A DNA stretch of 64,000 nucleotides. Source: Chryseosolibacter sp036402115 (lineage in GTDB: Bacteria; Bacteroidota; Bacteroidia; Cytophagales; Cyclobacteriaceae). The position numbers and the translations under genes were made by a program. The stretch is from contig DASWTM010000021.1 in NCBI GenBank assembly GCA_036402115.1, positions 10,747 through 74,746 on the forward strand. Direction: 5' to 3'. The notes under the pieces were generated by a model. The model did no database searches and had not been told where the DNA came from. It saw only the letters and a list, made by a program, of their open reading frames with translations. The first letter of the stretch is position 1, and every line of letters starts with the position of its first letter. Below, in pieces: positions 48,567-57,694 of the stretch.

Positions 48567-51017
48567 ATGTTCAATTATCTTTTGTCAGCAGCATTCGTGT
48601 TGCTCGCGCTGACATCCGTGGCACAGCACCGGTTGAGTGGCGTTGTCCGTGATGCTCAAAATCAACGTGCGCTTGCGGGCGCAACCGTCATGATCACCGA
48701 AAACAAGTTGGGAACGGTCACTGATGCTTTCGGCTATTATGAATTTACGAATCTTCCTTCTGGGAAGTACACCGTCAAAGTCACGTTTGTCGGCTTTGGC
48801 GAAAAAACGGAGGCCGTTGATGTATCCTCCAATGTCCAGCTGAACGTGGCGCTGGATGAAATCGCCATTCTCACCGATGAAGTTGTTGTCAATGCCACGC
48901 GTGCGAACGAGAAAACACCAACGACTTTCTCATCAATCGACAAGGAGCAGCTCCAAAAACAAAACTTCGGTCAAGATCTTCCTTTCCTCTTGAACTGGAC
49001 TCCTTCTGTGGTCACCACTTCGGACGCAGGAACGGGTGTGGGTTACACAGGCGTTCGCATCCGCGGAAGCGATGCCACACGGGTGAACGTGACCATCAAT
49101 GGCATTCCTTACAACGACAGCGAATCCATGGGGACCTTTTGGGTAAACATTCCGGACATTGCTTCATCGACTCAGAGCGTTCAGATCCAGCGCGGTGTTG
49201 GAACTTCCACGAATGGAGCAGGAGCGTTTGGTGCTACCGTAAACCTACAGACAAACAAACGGAATGATGTTGCTTACGCGGAAGTGATCAACGCTTACGG
49301 GTCATTCAACACGAGAAGGCATTCACTGAATTTTGGAACAGGGTTGTTAAACGACAAGTGGGTGATCGATGGCCGACTCTCACGAATTGCTTCGGATGGA
49401 TTTATCGATCGGGCGTTCGCGGACTTGAAATCCTACTACCTCGCTGGCGGATACTATGGTACCAACACCATGTTTAAGTTCATAACATTCGGTGGAAGCG
49501 AACGAACCTATCAGGCATGGTATGGTGTACCGGAGTCCCGACTGAATAATGATGTCGAAGCGATGGAGACAACTGCCATCAACGAAGGGTGGAATGACCA
49601 GCAACTTCAAAACCTGTTGACTTCGGATAGCAGAACGTTCAATCCATACACGTACAAAAACCAGGTTGATGATTATCGTCAGGATCACTACCAATTTCAC
49701 TTCTCACAGAATTTGTCCACGGATGTAAATCTAAATGCAGCATTACATTACACGCCTGGTCGCGGCTTCTATGAGGAGTTTCGTTACGACAACGACTTCG
49801 AAGACTACGGTCTCGCTCCGGTCACGATTGGCGATTCGCTGATTGAATCGACTGACCTTATCCGCAGAAGATGGCTCGACAATGATTTTTATGGCTTTAC
49901 CTACGCGTTGAATGTCGATAAATCAAATTGGAATCTTGTCGTTGGAGGAGGATGGAATCGATACGATGGCGATCATTTTGGCGAGATCATCTGGGCGAAG
50001 GTTTCGACCGTGCCCCAGGGACACCGTTACTACTTTAACGTTGGGGACAAAAGAGACTTCAATGCTTACTCAAAGTTGAACTTTGATTTTTCCGAAAGAT
50101 TCAATGGATTCGTGGACCTGCAGGTGCGCACGATCGACTATACAGCAGCCGGTTTGGATAATCGTATGAATGATTTCAACATCGATGAGCAATACACATT
50201 CTTCAACCCAAAGGTTGGTTTAACGTATTCAGTGAATGACCGCAATCAACTCTACGCTTCTTATGCTATCGCGAATCGCGAGCCGGTCCGTGATGATTTT
50301 GTCGACAACCCGGGAAAGACTCCCGAGCATGAAACGATGGGTAACCTTGAAGCCGGATGGAGAACAAGTGGTGAAGGCCACCGACTTCAGGTGAATTACT
50401 ACCTGATGAATTACAAAAATCAGCTTGTGCTCACGGGTGAGATCAATGACGTTGGGGCATCTGTTCGCACGAATGTTGACAAGAGTTACCGCATGGGTGT
50501 TGAAGTCGATGGTCTAGTGAAGCTTTCGCGTAAACTCACGTGGAATGCAAACGTGACGCTTAGCCAGAACAAGATTGCTAGCTTTACGGAAGTGCTGTAC
50601 GATTATGGAGCCAACTTCGATGAATACAATGTGGTGGAGAACACATACGAGAACACCGATATTTCGTTTTCTCCATCCGTGATTGCAGGTTCCGCCTTGT
50701 CCTATAGTCCGTTCAGGAATTTTGAAGCCTCGTTGCTTTCAAAATTTGTAGGAAAGCAGTACATGGACAACACATCCAACGAAAACCGACAGATCGATTC
50801 ATACTTCATCAATGATTTACGATTTGCGTACGCCTGGCGCCCGGCATTCGTTCGTGAAATTAATTTCAGTCTTCTTGTGAACAACATCCTCGATGAAGTT
50901 TACGAATCGAACGGATACACCTGGGGCTACCTGGCCGGCCCAACGGCCTACCGGGAAAATTATTACTTCCCACAGGCTGGTACGAACTGGATGGGAATGA
51001 TTAGCATCAAGATATAA
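48567..51017 (+). CDS. TonB-dependent outer-membrane receptor, probable thiamine transporter
   Basis: An 816-residue outer-membrane receptor. A signal peptide (residues 1-18, ending TSVAQ) is followed by a carboxypeptidase-regulatory-like beta-sandwich (about 22-100, LSGVVRDAQNQRALAGATVMI to YTVKVTFVGFG), a plug domain (about 110-225, FLLNWTPSVVTTSDAGTG, RIRGSDATRVNVTINGIPYNDSES, IQRGVGTSTNGAGAFGATVNLQT) and a 22-strand-type barrel ending in NWMGMISIKI with a terminal hydrophobic residue. The TPP riboswitch upstream indicates thiamine or a thiamine precursor as substrate. Start is the ATG at 48567; the open frame upstream only translates the riboswitch. Confidence 0.93.
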   Translation: MFNYLLSAAFVLLALTSVAQHRLSGVVRDAQNQRALAGATVMITENKLGTVTDAFGYYEFTNLPSGKYTVKVTFVGFGEKTEAVDVSSNVQLNVALDEIAILTDEVVVNATRANEKTPTTFSSIDKEQLQKQNFGQDLPFLLNWTPSVVTTSDAGTGVGYTGVRIRGSDATRVNVTINGIPYNDSESMGTFWVNIPDIASSTQSVQIQRGVGTSTNGAGAFGATVNLQTNKRNDVAYAEVINAYGSFNTRRHSLNFGTGLLNDKWVIDGRLSRIASDGFIDRAFADLKSYYLAGGYYGTNTMFKFITFGGSERTYQAWYGVPESRLNNDVEAMETTAINEGWNDQQLQNLLTSDSRTFNPYTYKNQVDDYRQDHYQFHFSQNLSTDVNLNAALHYTPGRGFYEEFRYDNDFEDYGLAPVTIGDSLIESTDLIRRRWLDNDFYGFTYALNVDKSNWNLVVGGGWNRYDGDHFGEIIWAKVSTVPQGHRYYFNVGDKRDFNAYSKLNFDFSERFNGFVDLQVRTIDYTAAGLDNRMNDFNIDEQYTFFNPKVGLTYSVNDRNQLYASYAIANREPVRDDFVDNPGKTPEHETMGNLEAGWRTSGEGHRLQVNYYLMNYKNQLVLTGEINDVGASVRTNVDKSYRMGVEVDGLVKLSRKLTWNANVTLSQNKIASFTEVLYDYGANFDEYNVVENTYENTDISFSPSVIAGSALSYSPFRNFEASLLSKFVGKQYMDNTSNENRQIDSYFINDLRFAYAWRPAFVREINFSLLVNNILDEVYESNGYTWGYLAGPTAYRENYYFPQAGTNWMGMISIKI

Positions 51018-51020
51018 ATC

Positions 51021-51188
51021 TGGCTGCAAGCTGCAAGCTACAAGCTTCAAGCCAGCGGGTTCTTCCTCAAGGCACGAAGCTTGTAGTGTGAAGCTTGCTA
51101 CCCCTTATCCCAATTACCCCGCTGAATACGTACAAGCGCTTTGCCTTGCACGCACAGACTTGAAGCTTGAAGCTTGCAGCTTGCGGCT
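51021..51188. repeat. Inverted heptamer-repeat element, GCAAGCT family
   Basis: Starting 4 bases after the receptor stop, the left arm (51021-51054) consists of degenerate 7-bp units GCAAGCT, GCAAGCT, ACAAGCT, TCAAGCC. The right arm (51159-51188) consists of CTTGAAG, CTTGAAG, CTTGCAG, CTTGCGG and is the reverse complement of the left with few mismatches. Extra copies (GAAGCTTG) lie in the centre near 51075-51100. No protein is supported in the 249-base gap. As RNA it could form a long hairpin of about 30 bp per arm. No target-site duplication was recognised. Confidence 0.75.
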
Positions 51189-51266
51189 CTTCATCATCAT
51201 TCTCTTTTTACCCACCGAGGATTGCCTTTCCCATCCGTCCGAGTAACTTAGCGCTTCGATTTCAAT

Positions 51267-52121
51267 ATGGGTCAGGCGTACAACGTAAAACGATTTGTAG
51301 TTTCCTTCCTTCGGCTGACGCGGGTTTGGAATCTGTTGATCCTTGCCCTCGCCCAGTACTTTACGGCTATCATGATTATTGATACCACTAACGTTTTCGA
51401 TCTGCGTTTTTTTCTGCTAGTCGTGTCAACGGTGTCAATAGCGGCCGCGGGATACATCATAAACGACTACTATGATATCAAAATCGACCTGATCAATAAA
51501 CCTGACCGAGTTATAATTGGAAAGGGTATAACAAGACGCTACGCGATTCTATACCATACGCTACTTTCACTTTTCGGAGTTGCTGTCGGCACGTACCTCA
51601 ATTGGAAAATTGGCGTCCTGAACTTTGGTGCAGCTTTTTTATTGTGGTGGTATTCCAATAATTTAAAACGTCAGCCGCTGATCGGAAACCTTGTGGTGAG
51701 TCTTCTTACTGCGCTCGCTATCGTTATTGTTGATGCGCTGTATAAAACCGGAGACCCGCTTATTTTCATTTACGCAGCGTTTGCGTTTTTTATCACGCTC
51801 ATCCGCGAGATCATCAAAGACATGGAAGACCTGAAAGGGGATGACACCTTTGGCTGCAAGACGTTGCCGATCATCTGGGGTATGCGGAAAACTAAGAATT
51901 TCATTTACGGTGTATTGCTCGCGTTTTCACTCACAGTAGTTCTGCTTGATGTGTTCATTGTTGACTTACCGGAGTACTATTTTCTCGCGTGTTTGTTTGC
52001 ACCCTTGTTGATCATGTTTTATATGCTCGCCCGGGCAGACACCAAGAAAGATTACTCGAAGCTGAGCACTTTTTGTAAATTCATTCTGCTGCTAGGTGTT
52101 TTAAGTATGGCATTTTTATGA
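51267..52121 (+). CDS. UbiA-family prenyltransferase
   Basis: A 284-residue integral membrane protein with about 8-9 helices. The two Asp-rich motifs of UbiA-type enzymes are present: NDYYDIKIDLINKPDR (about residues 67-82) and DMEDLKGDDTFGCKTLP (about residues 185-201), on cytoplasmic loops. LTRVWNLLILALAQYF opens the first helix. Bacteroidota members of this subgroup are often annotated as geranylgeranylglycerol-phosphate geranylgeranyltransferase-like. Which prenyl acceptor is used cannot be told. The preceding intergenic space holds a heptamer element. Confidence 0.87.
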   Translation: MGQAYNVKRFVVSFLRLTRVWNLLILALAQYFTAIMIIDTTNVFDLRFFLLVVSTVSIAAAGYIINDYYDIKIDLINKPDRVIIGKGITRRYAILYHTLLSLFGVAVGTYLNWKIGVLNFGAAFLLWWYSNNLKRQPLIGNLVVSLLTALAIVIVDALYKTGDPLIFIYAAFAFFITLIREIIKDMEDLKGDDTFGCKTLPIIWGMRKTKNFIYGVLLAFSLTVVLLDVFIVDLPEYYFLACLFAPLLIMFYMLARADTKKDYSKLSTFCKFILLLGVLSMAFL

Positions 52122-52152
52122 AACCTTTGAATTGAATCTACTTCGCCATAGC

Positions 52153-52761
52153 ATGCCATCCCCACAGTATCGTGTTGCAATATTTGCTTCTGGTAGCGGC
52201 TCCAACGCTGAAGCAATTATTCAATATTTTAAGAACCATGCATCGATAAAAGTTTCTCTCGTCTTGTCAAATAATCCGGACGCGTTCGTGCTCGAGCGGG
52301 CTAAGAAGGCATCGATAAAAGCTGTGACATTCACACGTGAAGAGTACAAAATACCAGGCAAAGTAGTCCACGAGCTTGCTATGGAGAACATCACACACAT
52401 TGTGTTGGCAGGATTCCTTTGGCTGGTGCCGGAATACCTGATCAAATTATATCCTGATCGTATTGTCAATATTCACCCGGCATTGCTGCCCAAGTTTGGT
52501 GGAAAAGGAATGTATGGCAATCGCGTCCATGAAGCGGTAAAACTGGCGGGGGAAAAAGAGACTGGGATCACAATCCACCTGGTGAATGAGCACTACGATG
52601 ATGGAAAGGTGCTATTTCAGAAAAGTTGTCCGGTTGAAACTCATCACTCTGCTGCAGATATTGCGAAGTTTGTCTTAGCACTTGAGCATAAATACTATCC
52701 TCAAGTCATTGAAAATTGGGTTGTTAGCCACAAAGACACCACGAACACTAAGAAGCACTAA
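52153..52761 (+). CDS. purN: Phosphoribosylglycinamide formyltransferase
   Basis: A 202-residue enzyme transferring a formyl group from 10-formyl-THF to GAR in purine synthesis. VAIFASGSGSNAEAIIQYF binds the ribose phosphate, HIVLAGFLWLVPEYLIKLYPDRIVNIHPALLPKFGGKGMYG contains the catalytic Asn-His (NIHPALLP), and GITIHLVNEHYDDGKVLFQ contains the catalytic Asp. The ATG at 52153 is preferred to a TTG upstream. The last eleven codons (SHKDTTNTKKH) lie within the left arm of an inverted repeat (52728-52808), so the tail seems to be provided by that element. Confidence 0.93.
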   Translation: MPSPQYRVAIFASGSGSNAEAIIQYFKNHASIKVSLVLSNNPDAFVLERAKKASIKAVTFTREEYKIPGKVVHELAMENITHIVLAGFLWLVPEYLIKLYPDRIVNIHPALLPKFGGKGMYGNRVHEAVKLAGEKETGITIHLVNEHYDDGKVLFQKSCPVETHHSAADIAKFVLALEHKYYPQVIENWVVSHKDTTNTKKH

Positions 52762-52808
52762 GAATGTGCAGGTAATTTCTTTGTGTCCCTTTGTGTTCTT
52801 AGAGTCTT
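52728..52808. repeat. Inverted short-period repeat overlapping the end of purN
   Basis: The left arm (52728-52764) has the sequence CACAAAGACACCACGAACAC followed by TAAGAAGCACTAAGAA. The right arm (52778-52808) reads CTTTGTGTCCCTTTGTGTTC then TTAGAGTCTTG. Each arm is internally repetitive with a period of about 8-9 bases, and the arms are roughly reverse-complementary. The purN stop lies inside the left arm. It resembles the heptamer-repeat elements further downstream in layout. No ORF is supported between purN and the convergent cyclase gene. Confidence 0.55.
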
Positions 52809-52837
52809 GCCGAAGGTCCCGCGCCTCGCGGGAGTGG

Positions 52838-53500
52838 CTATGGATTTGGCACTTCTGCATACGCTCGCACCGGAAAAGTCCCCACACCTTTGAATTTCGG
52901 TGGGACTGCATTAAAAATAAATTTCTCCGGCAGCGCGTTCAGGTTGCACATGTGCTCACAGATAAGAATACCCGCTTTCAGCAAGACAGAGTGAACCGGT
53001 CTTCGTTTGGTGCGGGTGTCGTCAATATTGTGGGAGTCGATTCCAACCAGGGCAACTTTCTGGTCTCGCAAATAAATAGCGGCTTCCTCGGTTAGGAAAG
53101 GATGATTCTCAAAATACTTTTCTGTTCGCCAGTGCAGGCTCCAGTTCGTGTTGACAAGCACTGCTTTGCCTTTCAGCGATAAACCGTCAAAATATTTCTT
53201 TCCAACTTCGATCCCATTTTTGAAATCCGCATGAACAACTATGCCCTCAAGGTGAGCGAATCGCTTCAGCTCTACCTGGCTTAAATCATCGCCATCTTCA
53301 TAGCGGTGAAAAGGGCAATCCACGTAAGTGCCCGTGTTCGCCACCATCTCGATCTTTCCGATCTGAAACTGTGTGCCTTCTTCGTAGAACTGTTTTGAAT
53401 TCTCGCGACTGAGGTAGTCGCAGATCACCGGTGCGGGAAGTCCCTTGTATGTGATCATGCCATCTTCGATGGTGTGGCTCAGGTCGATCAGTTGTGTCAT
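52838..53500 (-). CDS. Cyclase-family metal-dependent hydrolase (kynurenine formamidase-like)
   Basis: A 220-residue protein of the cyclase/KynB family (PF04199-like). IDLSHTIEDGMITYKGLPAP at the N-terminus, NTGTYVDCPFHRYEDGDDLSQ (the H/GTHxDxPxH-like metal site with Asp and His), VALVGIDSHNIDD and HSVLLKAGILICEHMCNLNAL are the conserved blocks. KynB hydrolyses N-formylkynurenine; other members act on different cyclic or amide substrates. The first metal-binding His (usually GTHxDxPxH) is Tyr here (GTYVDCPFH), so activity could be altered. It overlaps the thioesterase gene by one base. Confidence 0.82.
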   Translation of the reverse strand: MTQLIDLSHTIEDGMITYKGLPAPVICDYLSRENSKQFYEEGTQFQIGKIEMVANTGTYVDCPFHRYEDGDDLSQVELKRFAHLEGIVVHADFKNGIEVGKKYFDGLSLKGKAVLVNTNWSLHWRTEKYFENHPFLTEEAAIYLRDQKVALVGIDSHNIDDTRTKRRPVHSVLLKAGILICEHMCNLNALPEKFIFNAVPPKFKGVGTFPVRAYAEVPNP

Positions 53501-53952
53501 CAGCTTTTTTGAGTTGGGCTTATCATCTGGAAGTCCTGGCCCTTCGGGAAATTTTCGAAGATATGTCGGATGAATTCACCGGGAACAGCGAGTTTGCGTT
53601 TGGTGAGATCGATCCATGCGCCATCAACGTTGAGGATGGCCGCAAGTGTGTTATCTCCTTTCATAAACATATGGCGCAGGCTCCAGCGCCCATAGTCTTC
53701 CGTTGTTTTCACCAGCTCGACCGTAATGGTAATCTTGTCTTCAAGCAGAATTTCACGCTTGAAGATTGCTTCCTCGCGAAAAAGTATCGGCCCCATCATC
53801 AGTTCCTCGAGTTTCTTCGTAGTTAGTCCGCGCGCGCTAAGGAAGTTCATTCTCATCATCGCTGCGTAGTCGTAATATACGGAGTGACGCAAATGGCGAT
53901 TGGCATCTATATCTGACCAGCGGATCTGGATTGTTTCTGAAAGACTATTCAT
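53500..53952 (-). CDS. Hotdog-fold acyl-CoA thioesterase (4HBT/YbgC-like)
   Basis: A 150-residue hotdog thioesterase. IQIRWSDIDANRHLRHSVYYDYAAMMRMNFL corresponds to the catalytic block of the YbgC/4-hydroxybenzoyl-CoA thioesterase family, with the nucleophilic Asp in WSDIDANRHL. ITVELVKTTEDYGRWSLRHMFMKGDNTLAAILNVDGAWIDL is the core beta-sheet. It is upstream of the cyclase gene on the same strand with a one-base overlap, so the two are probably coupled. The acyl substrate is unknown. Confidence 0.87.
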   Translation of the reverse strand: MNSLSETIQIRWSDIDANRHLRHSVYYDYAAMMRMNFLSARGLTTKKLEELMMGPILFREEAIFKREILLEDKITITVELVKTTEDYGRWSLRHMFMKGDNTLAAILNVDGAWIDLTKRKLAVPGEFIRHIFENFPKGQDFQMISPTQKS

Positions 53953-54073
53953 GTGTGCAGTATTCTTTTAGTAATGGGTGACAGCAAGATCGCTTATAAT
54001 TTATTTTGGCCATTCATCTCTTAAACATAATTAAATTTTTTGCGAGTTTGTATCTTACCCGAAACGCAATCCC

Positions 54074-54451
54074 ATGACTTCAGGTTCTTCGAAACGTGTC
54101 GCAATTCTTGATACATTCAGTCATTATGTTACCTCGTTTGTCGTTTTGCTGAAGGGCATCGATAAGCTTCCTGTACCGGGAAAGACGGGATATGCAGTGG
54201 TATTGATCGTCATAGGCCTGATCATTCTTTTTGGTACTATCTTCCATCACCGCTTCGAACGAACACTCAAACATTTCAAGGGAATCATTTACGGGTTGGA
54301 GGCAATCACAATGACGATTGTCGGTTATCTCTTCGCTAAGGATGGCAAAGAAATGATCCAATACGTCTGCTACGCAGCCGCTGCCATGTTTCTCGTTGCC
54401 ACTATCATTTATTTCACCAAGCGTAGAAAAGCGACTCCGCAGGAGCACTAG
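54074..54451 (+). CDS. Small membrane protein of unknown function
   Basis: A 125-residue protein with three or four predicted transmembrane helices (about residues 13-30, 38-57, 72-88, 94-113) and charged tails. FSHYVTSFVVLLKGIDKLP, GTIFHHRFERTLKHFKGIIYGLEAIT and AKDGKEMIQYVCYAAAAMFLV show conserved-looking His and charged residues between helices. I do not recognise a family. Codon structure and hydrophobic pattern support a real gene. It is convergent with the homogentisate dioxygenase-like gene and divergent from the thioesterase gene. Confidence 0.65.
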   Translation: MTSGSSKRVAILDTFSHYVTSFVVLLKGIDKLPVPGKTGYAVVLIVIGLIILFGTIFHHRFERTLKHFKGIIYGLEAITMTIVGYLFAKDGKEMIQYVCYAAAAMFLVATIIYFTKRRKATPQEH

Positions 54452-54557
54452 TCAACGTACGGTCGCGAAGTTCCCAAACGAAATTCTCTGCGAACTCCGC
54501 AACGCTGCGCCTCCCGATTCGAGGCGATCGGAATCTGCGATCCGCGTTGAAAAACCG

Positions 54558-55751
54558 TTACGGAGTATTTATTTCATTAAAGCCCTCCGGCTGCGGATCC
54601 GTCCAACTCATCGGATAGTTTTTGTCAACGAACTCCAGCGAATCCGTTGTCAGGTAAAGTGGACGGAACGTATCGATCATCACCGCGAGTTCATGCGTTT
54701 CTTTTGCACCGATACTTTTTTCCACCGTTCCGGGGTGCGGTCCGTGTGGCAGGCCACCCGGGTGCAACGTAAACGAACCCCGCTCGATGCCTCGTCTGCT
54801 CATAAAGTTTCCTTCAGCATAATAAAGAACTTCATCACTGTCGATGTTGCTGTGATTATACGGAGCAGGAATAGCCTGCGGATGGTAATCAAACAAGCGT
54901 GGTACGAATGAACAGATTACGAAATGGTGCGTCTGGAAAGTCTGATGTACTGGTGGTGGTTGGTGAATTCTGCCAGTGATCGGCTCGAAGTCATGAATGG
55001 AAAACGCATACGGCCAGAGAAAACCATCCCATCCGATCAAGTCAAGTGGACTGTAATCGTAAACGTACTGGTGAAGGTGACCTTGCTTCTTTATCTGCAT
55101 CAGATACTCGCCCTTTGTCCGTTCGGTGATCAGTTCATGTGGCGGACGAATGTCGCGTTCGCAGTACGGTGAATGCTCAAGAAGCTGGCCAAGCTGATTG
55201 CGATAGCGCTTCACAGTTTCTACTGGCGAAGATGATTCAATGATCAGTAAGCGAAGTGGTCCTTCTTCGAATTCAAGTTTATAAATGACGGTTCGTGGAA
55301 TAACGACATAATCCCCTTGGCGAATTTCAAGCTTTCCGAATTGCGAAATCAGCACGCCCTTTCCATCGTGGATGTAAAGCACTTCATCACCTTCTGCATT
55401 CTTGTAGAAGTAGTCCATCTTGCGCTTCGTTGGAGAGCAGATTGAAATAGAGCAATCGTTATTCATCAGCAATACTTTGCGTGCCGACAGATAATCATCG
55501 CCTGTTTTTTGGACCTTCGATGTGTTCAGATGCGTCTGACGCAAATCGTATTTTTCTATTTTCTCCGGACCATAAGGTATCGCTTCCTTCACCGCCTTGA
55601 TGCGTGTTGGCGGGTTGATGTGATAAAGGTTTGAATAGATCCCAGAGAACCCTTCCGAACTTACTAACTCCTCTTTATATAATGATCCATCCGGCTGTCG
55701 GAACTGAGTGTGCCGCTTCGGGGGAATATTTCCTAATCGATAATAGTACAT
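54558..55751 (-). CDS. Homogentisate 1,2-dioxygenase-like protein
   Basis: A 397-residue double-cupin protein of the HmgA family, which opens the ring of homogentisate in tyrosine and phenylalanine catabolism with Fe(II). YIHDGKGVLISQFGKLEIRQGDYVVIPR is the N-terminal cupin block. PYNHSNIDSDEVLYYAEGNFMSRRGI contains the metal His/Glu and LHPGGLPHGPHPG the second metal His. The length is a little short of the classical enzyme (about 440). No maleylacetoacetate isomerase or fumarylacetoacetase gene is adjacent, so the pathway is not assembled here. Confidence 0.87.
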   Translation of the reverse strand: MYYYRLGNIPPKRHTQFRQPDGSLYKEELVSSEGFSGIYSNLYHINPPTRIKAVKEAIPYGPEKIEKYDLRQTHLNTSKVQKTGDDYLSARKVLLMNNDCSISICSPTKRKMDYFYKNAEGDEVLYIHDGKGVLISQFGKLEIRQGDYVVIPRTVIYKLEFEEGPLRLLIIESSSPVETVKRYRNQLGQLLEHSPYCERDIRPPHELITERTKGEYLMQIKKQGHLHQYVYDYSPLDLIGWDGFLWPYAFSIHDFEPITGRIHQPPPVHQTFQTHHFVICSFVPRLFDYHPQAIPAPYNHSNIDSDEVLYYAEGNFMSRRGIERGSFTLHPGGLPHGPHPGTVEKSIGAKETHELAVMIDTFRPLYLTTDSLEFVDKNYPMSWTDPQPEGFNEINTP

Positions 55752-55847
55752 ACACGATTCGCTTTAGTCTTCAAAAATAGTCAATTCGCATGTGGCTTGT
55801 ACGACCTCCAAATGCTGTTCTGTAAATCCGCTTTTGCCGAAATAAAA

Positions 55848-55877
55848 AATCCCGGCCGTTGCTTATAGGCCGGGATT
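55848..55877 (-). terminator. Rho-independent terminator of the CtpA gene
   Basis: AATCCCGGCC (55848-55857) and GGCCGGGATT (55868-55877) form a perfect 10-bp stem with a 10-base loop. On the minus strand the stem is followed by TTTTTATTT, making a standard intrinsic terminator 24 bases after the stop codon of the protease gene. It also lies upstream of the dioxygenase gene, separating the two transcripts. Confidence 0.85.
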
Positions 55878-55900
55878 AGTAAATTTTATTTCACATCAGG

Positions 55901-57514
55901 TTACATCTTGCTGCGGTCAAGTTCCGGGATCTTGTCGAATACTTTTAGCGCCTGTTGGAATACTTCATTCGTCTGATTGTATACCGGATAGAAGCCTTCG
56001 TTACCCCAGATCTTTCGTGCAATTTGTGCCTTCACATGAATCTTGAATAAGTCTTTCTTCTTGTTCAGTTCTTTCAGATCGGGTTTGACCTTGTTTCGCT
56101 CGCCCACACGCACAAGCTCATTCAACATTTGCTCGGTCACCGTGAACTTCGTCAGGTAGTTTTCGAAACCTCGTTCTTCCAGTTCCTTTTTGTGATCTTC
56201 CGCATACTTGAAGGTATACTCCTGGATGGCCGTTGAAACGAACAGCTCGTTGAGGTAATGGCTGTTCAGTGTGGTATCAAGAGGCACAAAATAATCAGGC
56301 ATGATACCACCACCACCGTACACGGTGCGACCGTTGGCCGTTGAATATTTGAGCGAATCATTGAATTGAATACTATCGGCATGGAAGAATTCACCGTGAT
56401 TGTAACGGCTGATGATATCGCGTGAATATTCATCTTCATCTTCGTACGGTTTCTGAATCGAACGTCCGCTTGGCGTGTAGTAGCGCGAGATGGTCAGGCG
56501 CAATTCGGAGCCATCGGTAAGGTCGAACGGTGACTGCACGAGGCCCTTACCAAAACTCCTACGACCTACGAGTAATGCGCGGTCATTATCCTGAAGTGCG
56601 CCCGCGAGAATTTCCGATGCTGACGCGCTGCCTTCATTGACGAGAACGATCAGATCACCGGTTTCGAAACTTCCTTTGTTTGTAGAAACAGCCTCTGCAT
56701 TATATTTTCTCTCCTTGCCTTTCTGAGACACGATCACTTTTCCGGAAGACAAAAATTCGTCAGCCATTTCGATTGCCATGTTCATGTAACCACCACCGTT
56801 GCCCTGCAGATCAAGAACGAGTTTCTTCATTCCCTTGTCGCGAAGCTTTTTAAGTGATTCCTGGAATTCATCATATGTAGTAGCCGAGAAACGGTTCACT
56901 TTAATGTAGCCGGTTTCATTGTCAACCATATACGCCACGTCAACCGAGTATTGGGGAATCTTGTCCCGCACAATTTTGTATTCGATCTCCTTCTCACCGC
57001 GCTCGATGGTCACTTTCACTTCCGTGCCGCGAGGACCCTTCAATGCCTTCATTACATCAGCTGTGCTGACGCCAATGCCGGCCATATTCTTATCATCTAC
57101 TTTAATGATCTTGTCACCGGATTGGATTCCCAGCATTTCCGATGGTCCACCACTTAATGGTGTCACGACAACAATCGTGTCATTGAAGATGTTGAACTCA
57201 ACACCAATACCATCAAAATTTCCGCGGAGATCCTCGTTCGCGGCAACCTTGTCAGTTGCGGGTATATACGCGGAGTGCGGGTCGAGCTTTTGTAAAATAT
57301 GTGCTATCGCATCGTCTACCAGCCGCCCGGTGTTAACGGTATCAACATATTCTTCCTTGATTTGAGTGAGGATTTCACGAAATTTTTGAACGTCTTTATT
57401 TACGTCAGCTGATGGCTTGCCCGTATTAAGCGTTGCCCCCACGAAAACCCCGGCCGCCAGCCCAAGACACAATACGATCGGCAAACGGATTTGATATTTT
57501 GAATTTTGACTCAT
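55901..57514 (-). CDS. ctpA: Carboxy-terminal processing protease, S41 family
   Basis: A 537-residue periplasmic serine protease. An N-terminal hydrophobic anchor/signal (about residues 9-28) is followed by a PDZ domain (about 85-170, GIGVEFNIFNDTIVVVTPLSGGPSEMLGIQSGDKIIKVDD) and the S41 catalytic domain with GYIKVNRFS, LDLQGNGGGYMNMAIEMAD, NEGSASASEILAGALQDND (nucleophile Ser) and GRRSFGKGLVQSPFDLTDG (catalytic Lys). A C-terminal extension of about 130 residues is helical. CtpA/Prc proteases trim or degrade periplasmic proteins. An intrinsic terminator follows. Confidence 0.95.
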   Translation of the reverse strand: MSQNSKYQIRLPIVLCLGLAAGVFVGATLNTGKPSADVNKDVQKFREILTQIKEEYVDTVNTGRLVDDAIAHILQKLDPHSAYIPATDKVAANEDLRGNFDGIGVEFNIFNDTIVVVTPLSGGPSEMLGIQSGDKIIKVDDKNMAGIGVSTADVMKALKGPRGTEVKVTIERGEKEIEYKIVRDKIPQYSVDVAYMVDNETGYIKVNRFSATTYDEFQESLKKLRDKGMKKLVLDLQGNGGGYMNMAIEMADEFLSSGKVIVSQKGKERKYNAEAVSTNKGSFETGDLIVLVNEGSASASEILAGALQDNDRALLVGRRSFGKGLVQSPFDLTDGSELRLTISRYYTPSGRSIQKPYEDEDEYSRDIISRYNHGEFFHADSIQFNDSLKYSTANGRTVYGGGGIMPDYFVPLDTTLNSHYLNELFVSTAIQEYTFKYAEDHKKELEERGFENYLTKFTVTEQMLNELVRVGERNKVKPDLKELNKKKDLFKIHVKAQIARKIWGNEGFYPVYNQTNEVFQQALKVFDKIPELDRSKM

Positions 57515-57694
57515 ATTCGGATACGACTATAACAGTTAATACTAACGGAGTGCTAAAATAATTGTTGGCTCCTAAACAAACTCGTTTTTTATAAAGCCGG
57601 TTAAACGGAGTTGCGGTGCTGTTTTAATGACAACACATAAGTTTAAGCTGACGGTTTCCTTTGAATCCGGCTTTTTTTATATTTACTGGTTGCC

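Noticed and set aside
54452..54557. Possible further repeat element (CTCTGCGAACTCCGC and TCTGCGATCCGCG words)
   Set aside because: The words recur and resemble an inverted pair loosely, but no clear period or matching arms could be drawn.
54396..54911. 171-codon plus-strand frame between the small membrane protein and the dioxygenase gene
   Set aside because: Most of it is antisense to the dioxygenase gene and the translated sequence has low complexity with many Arg residues, typical of a shadow frame.
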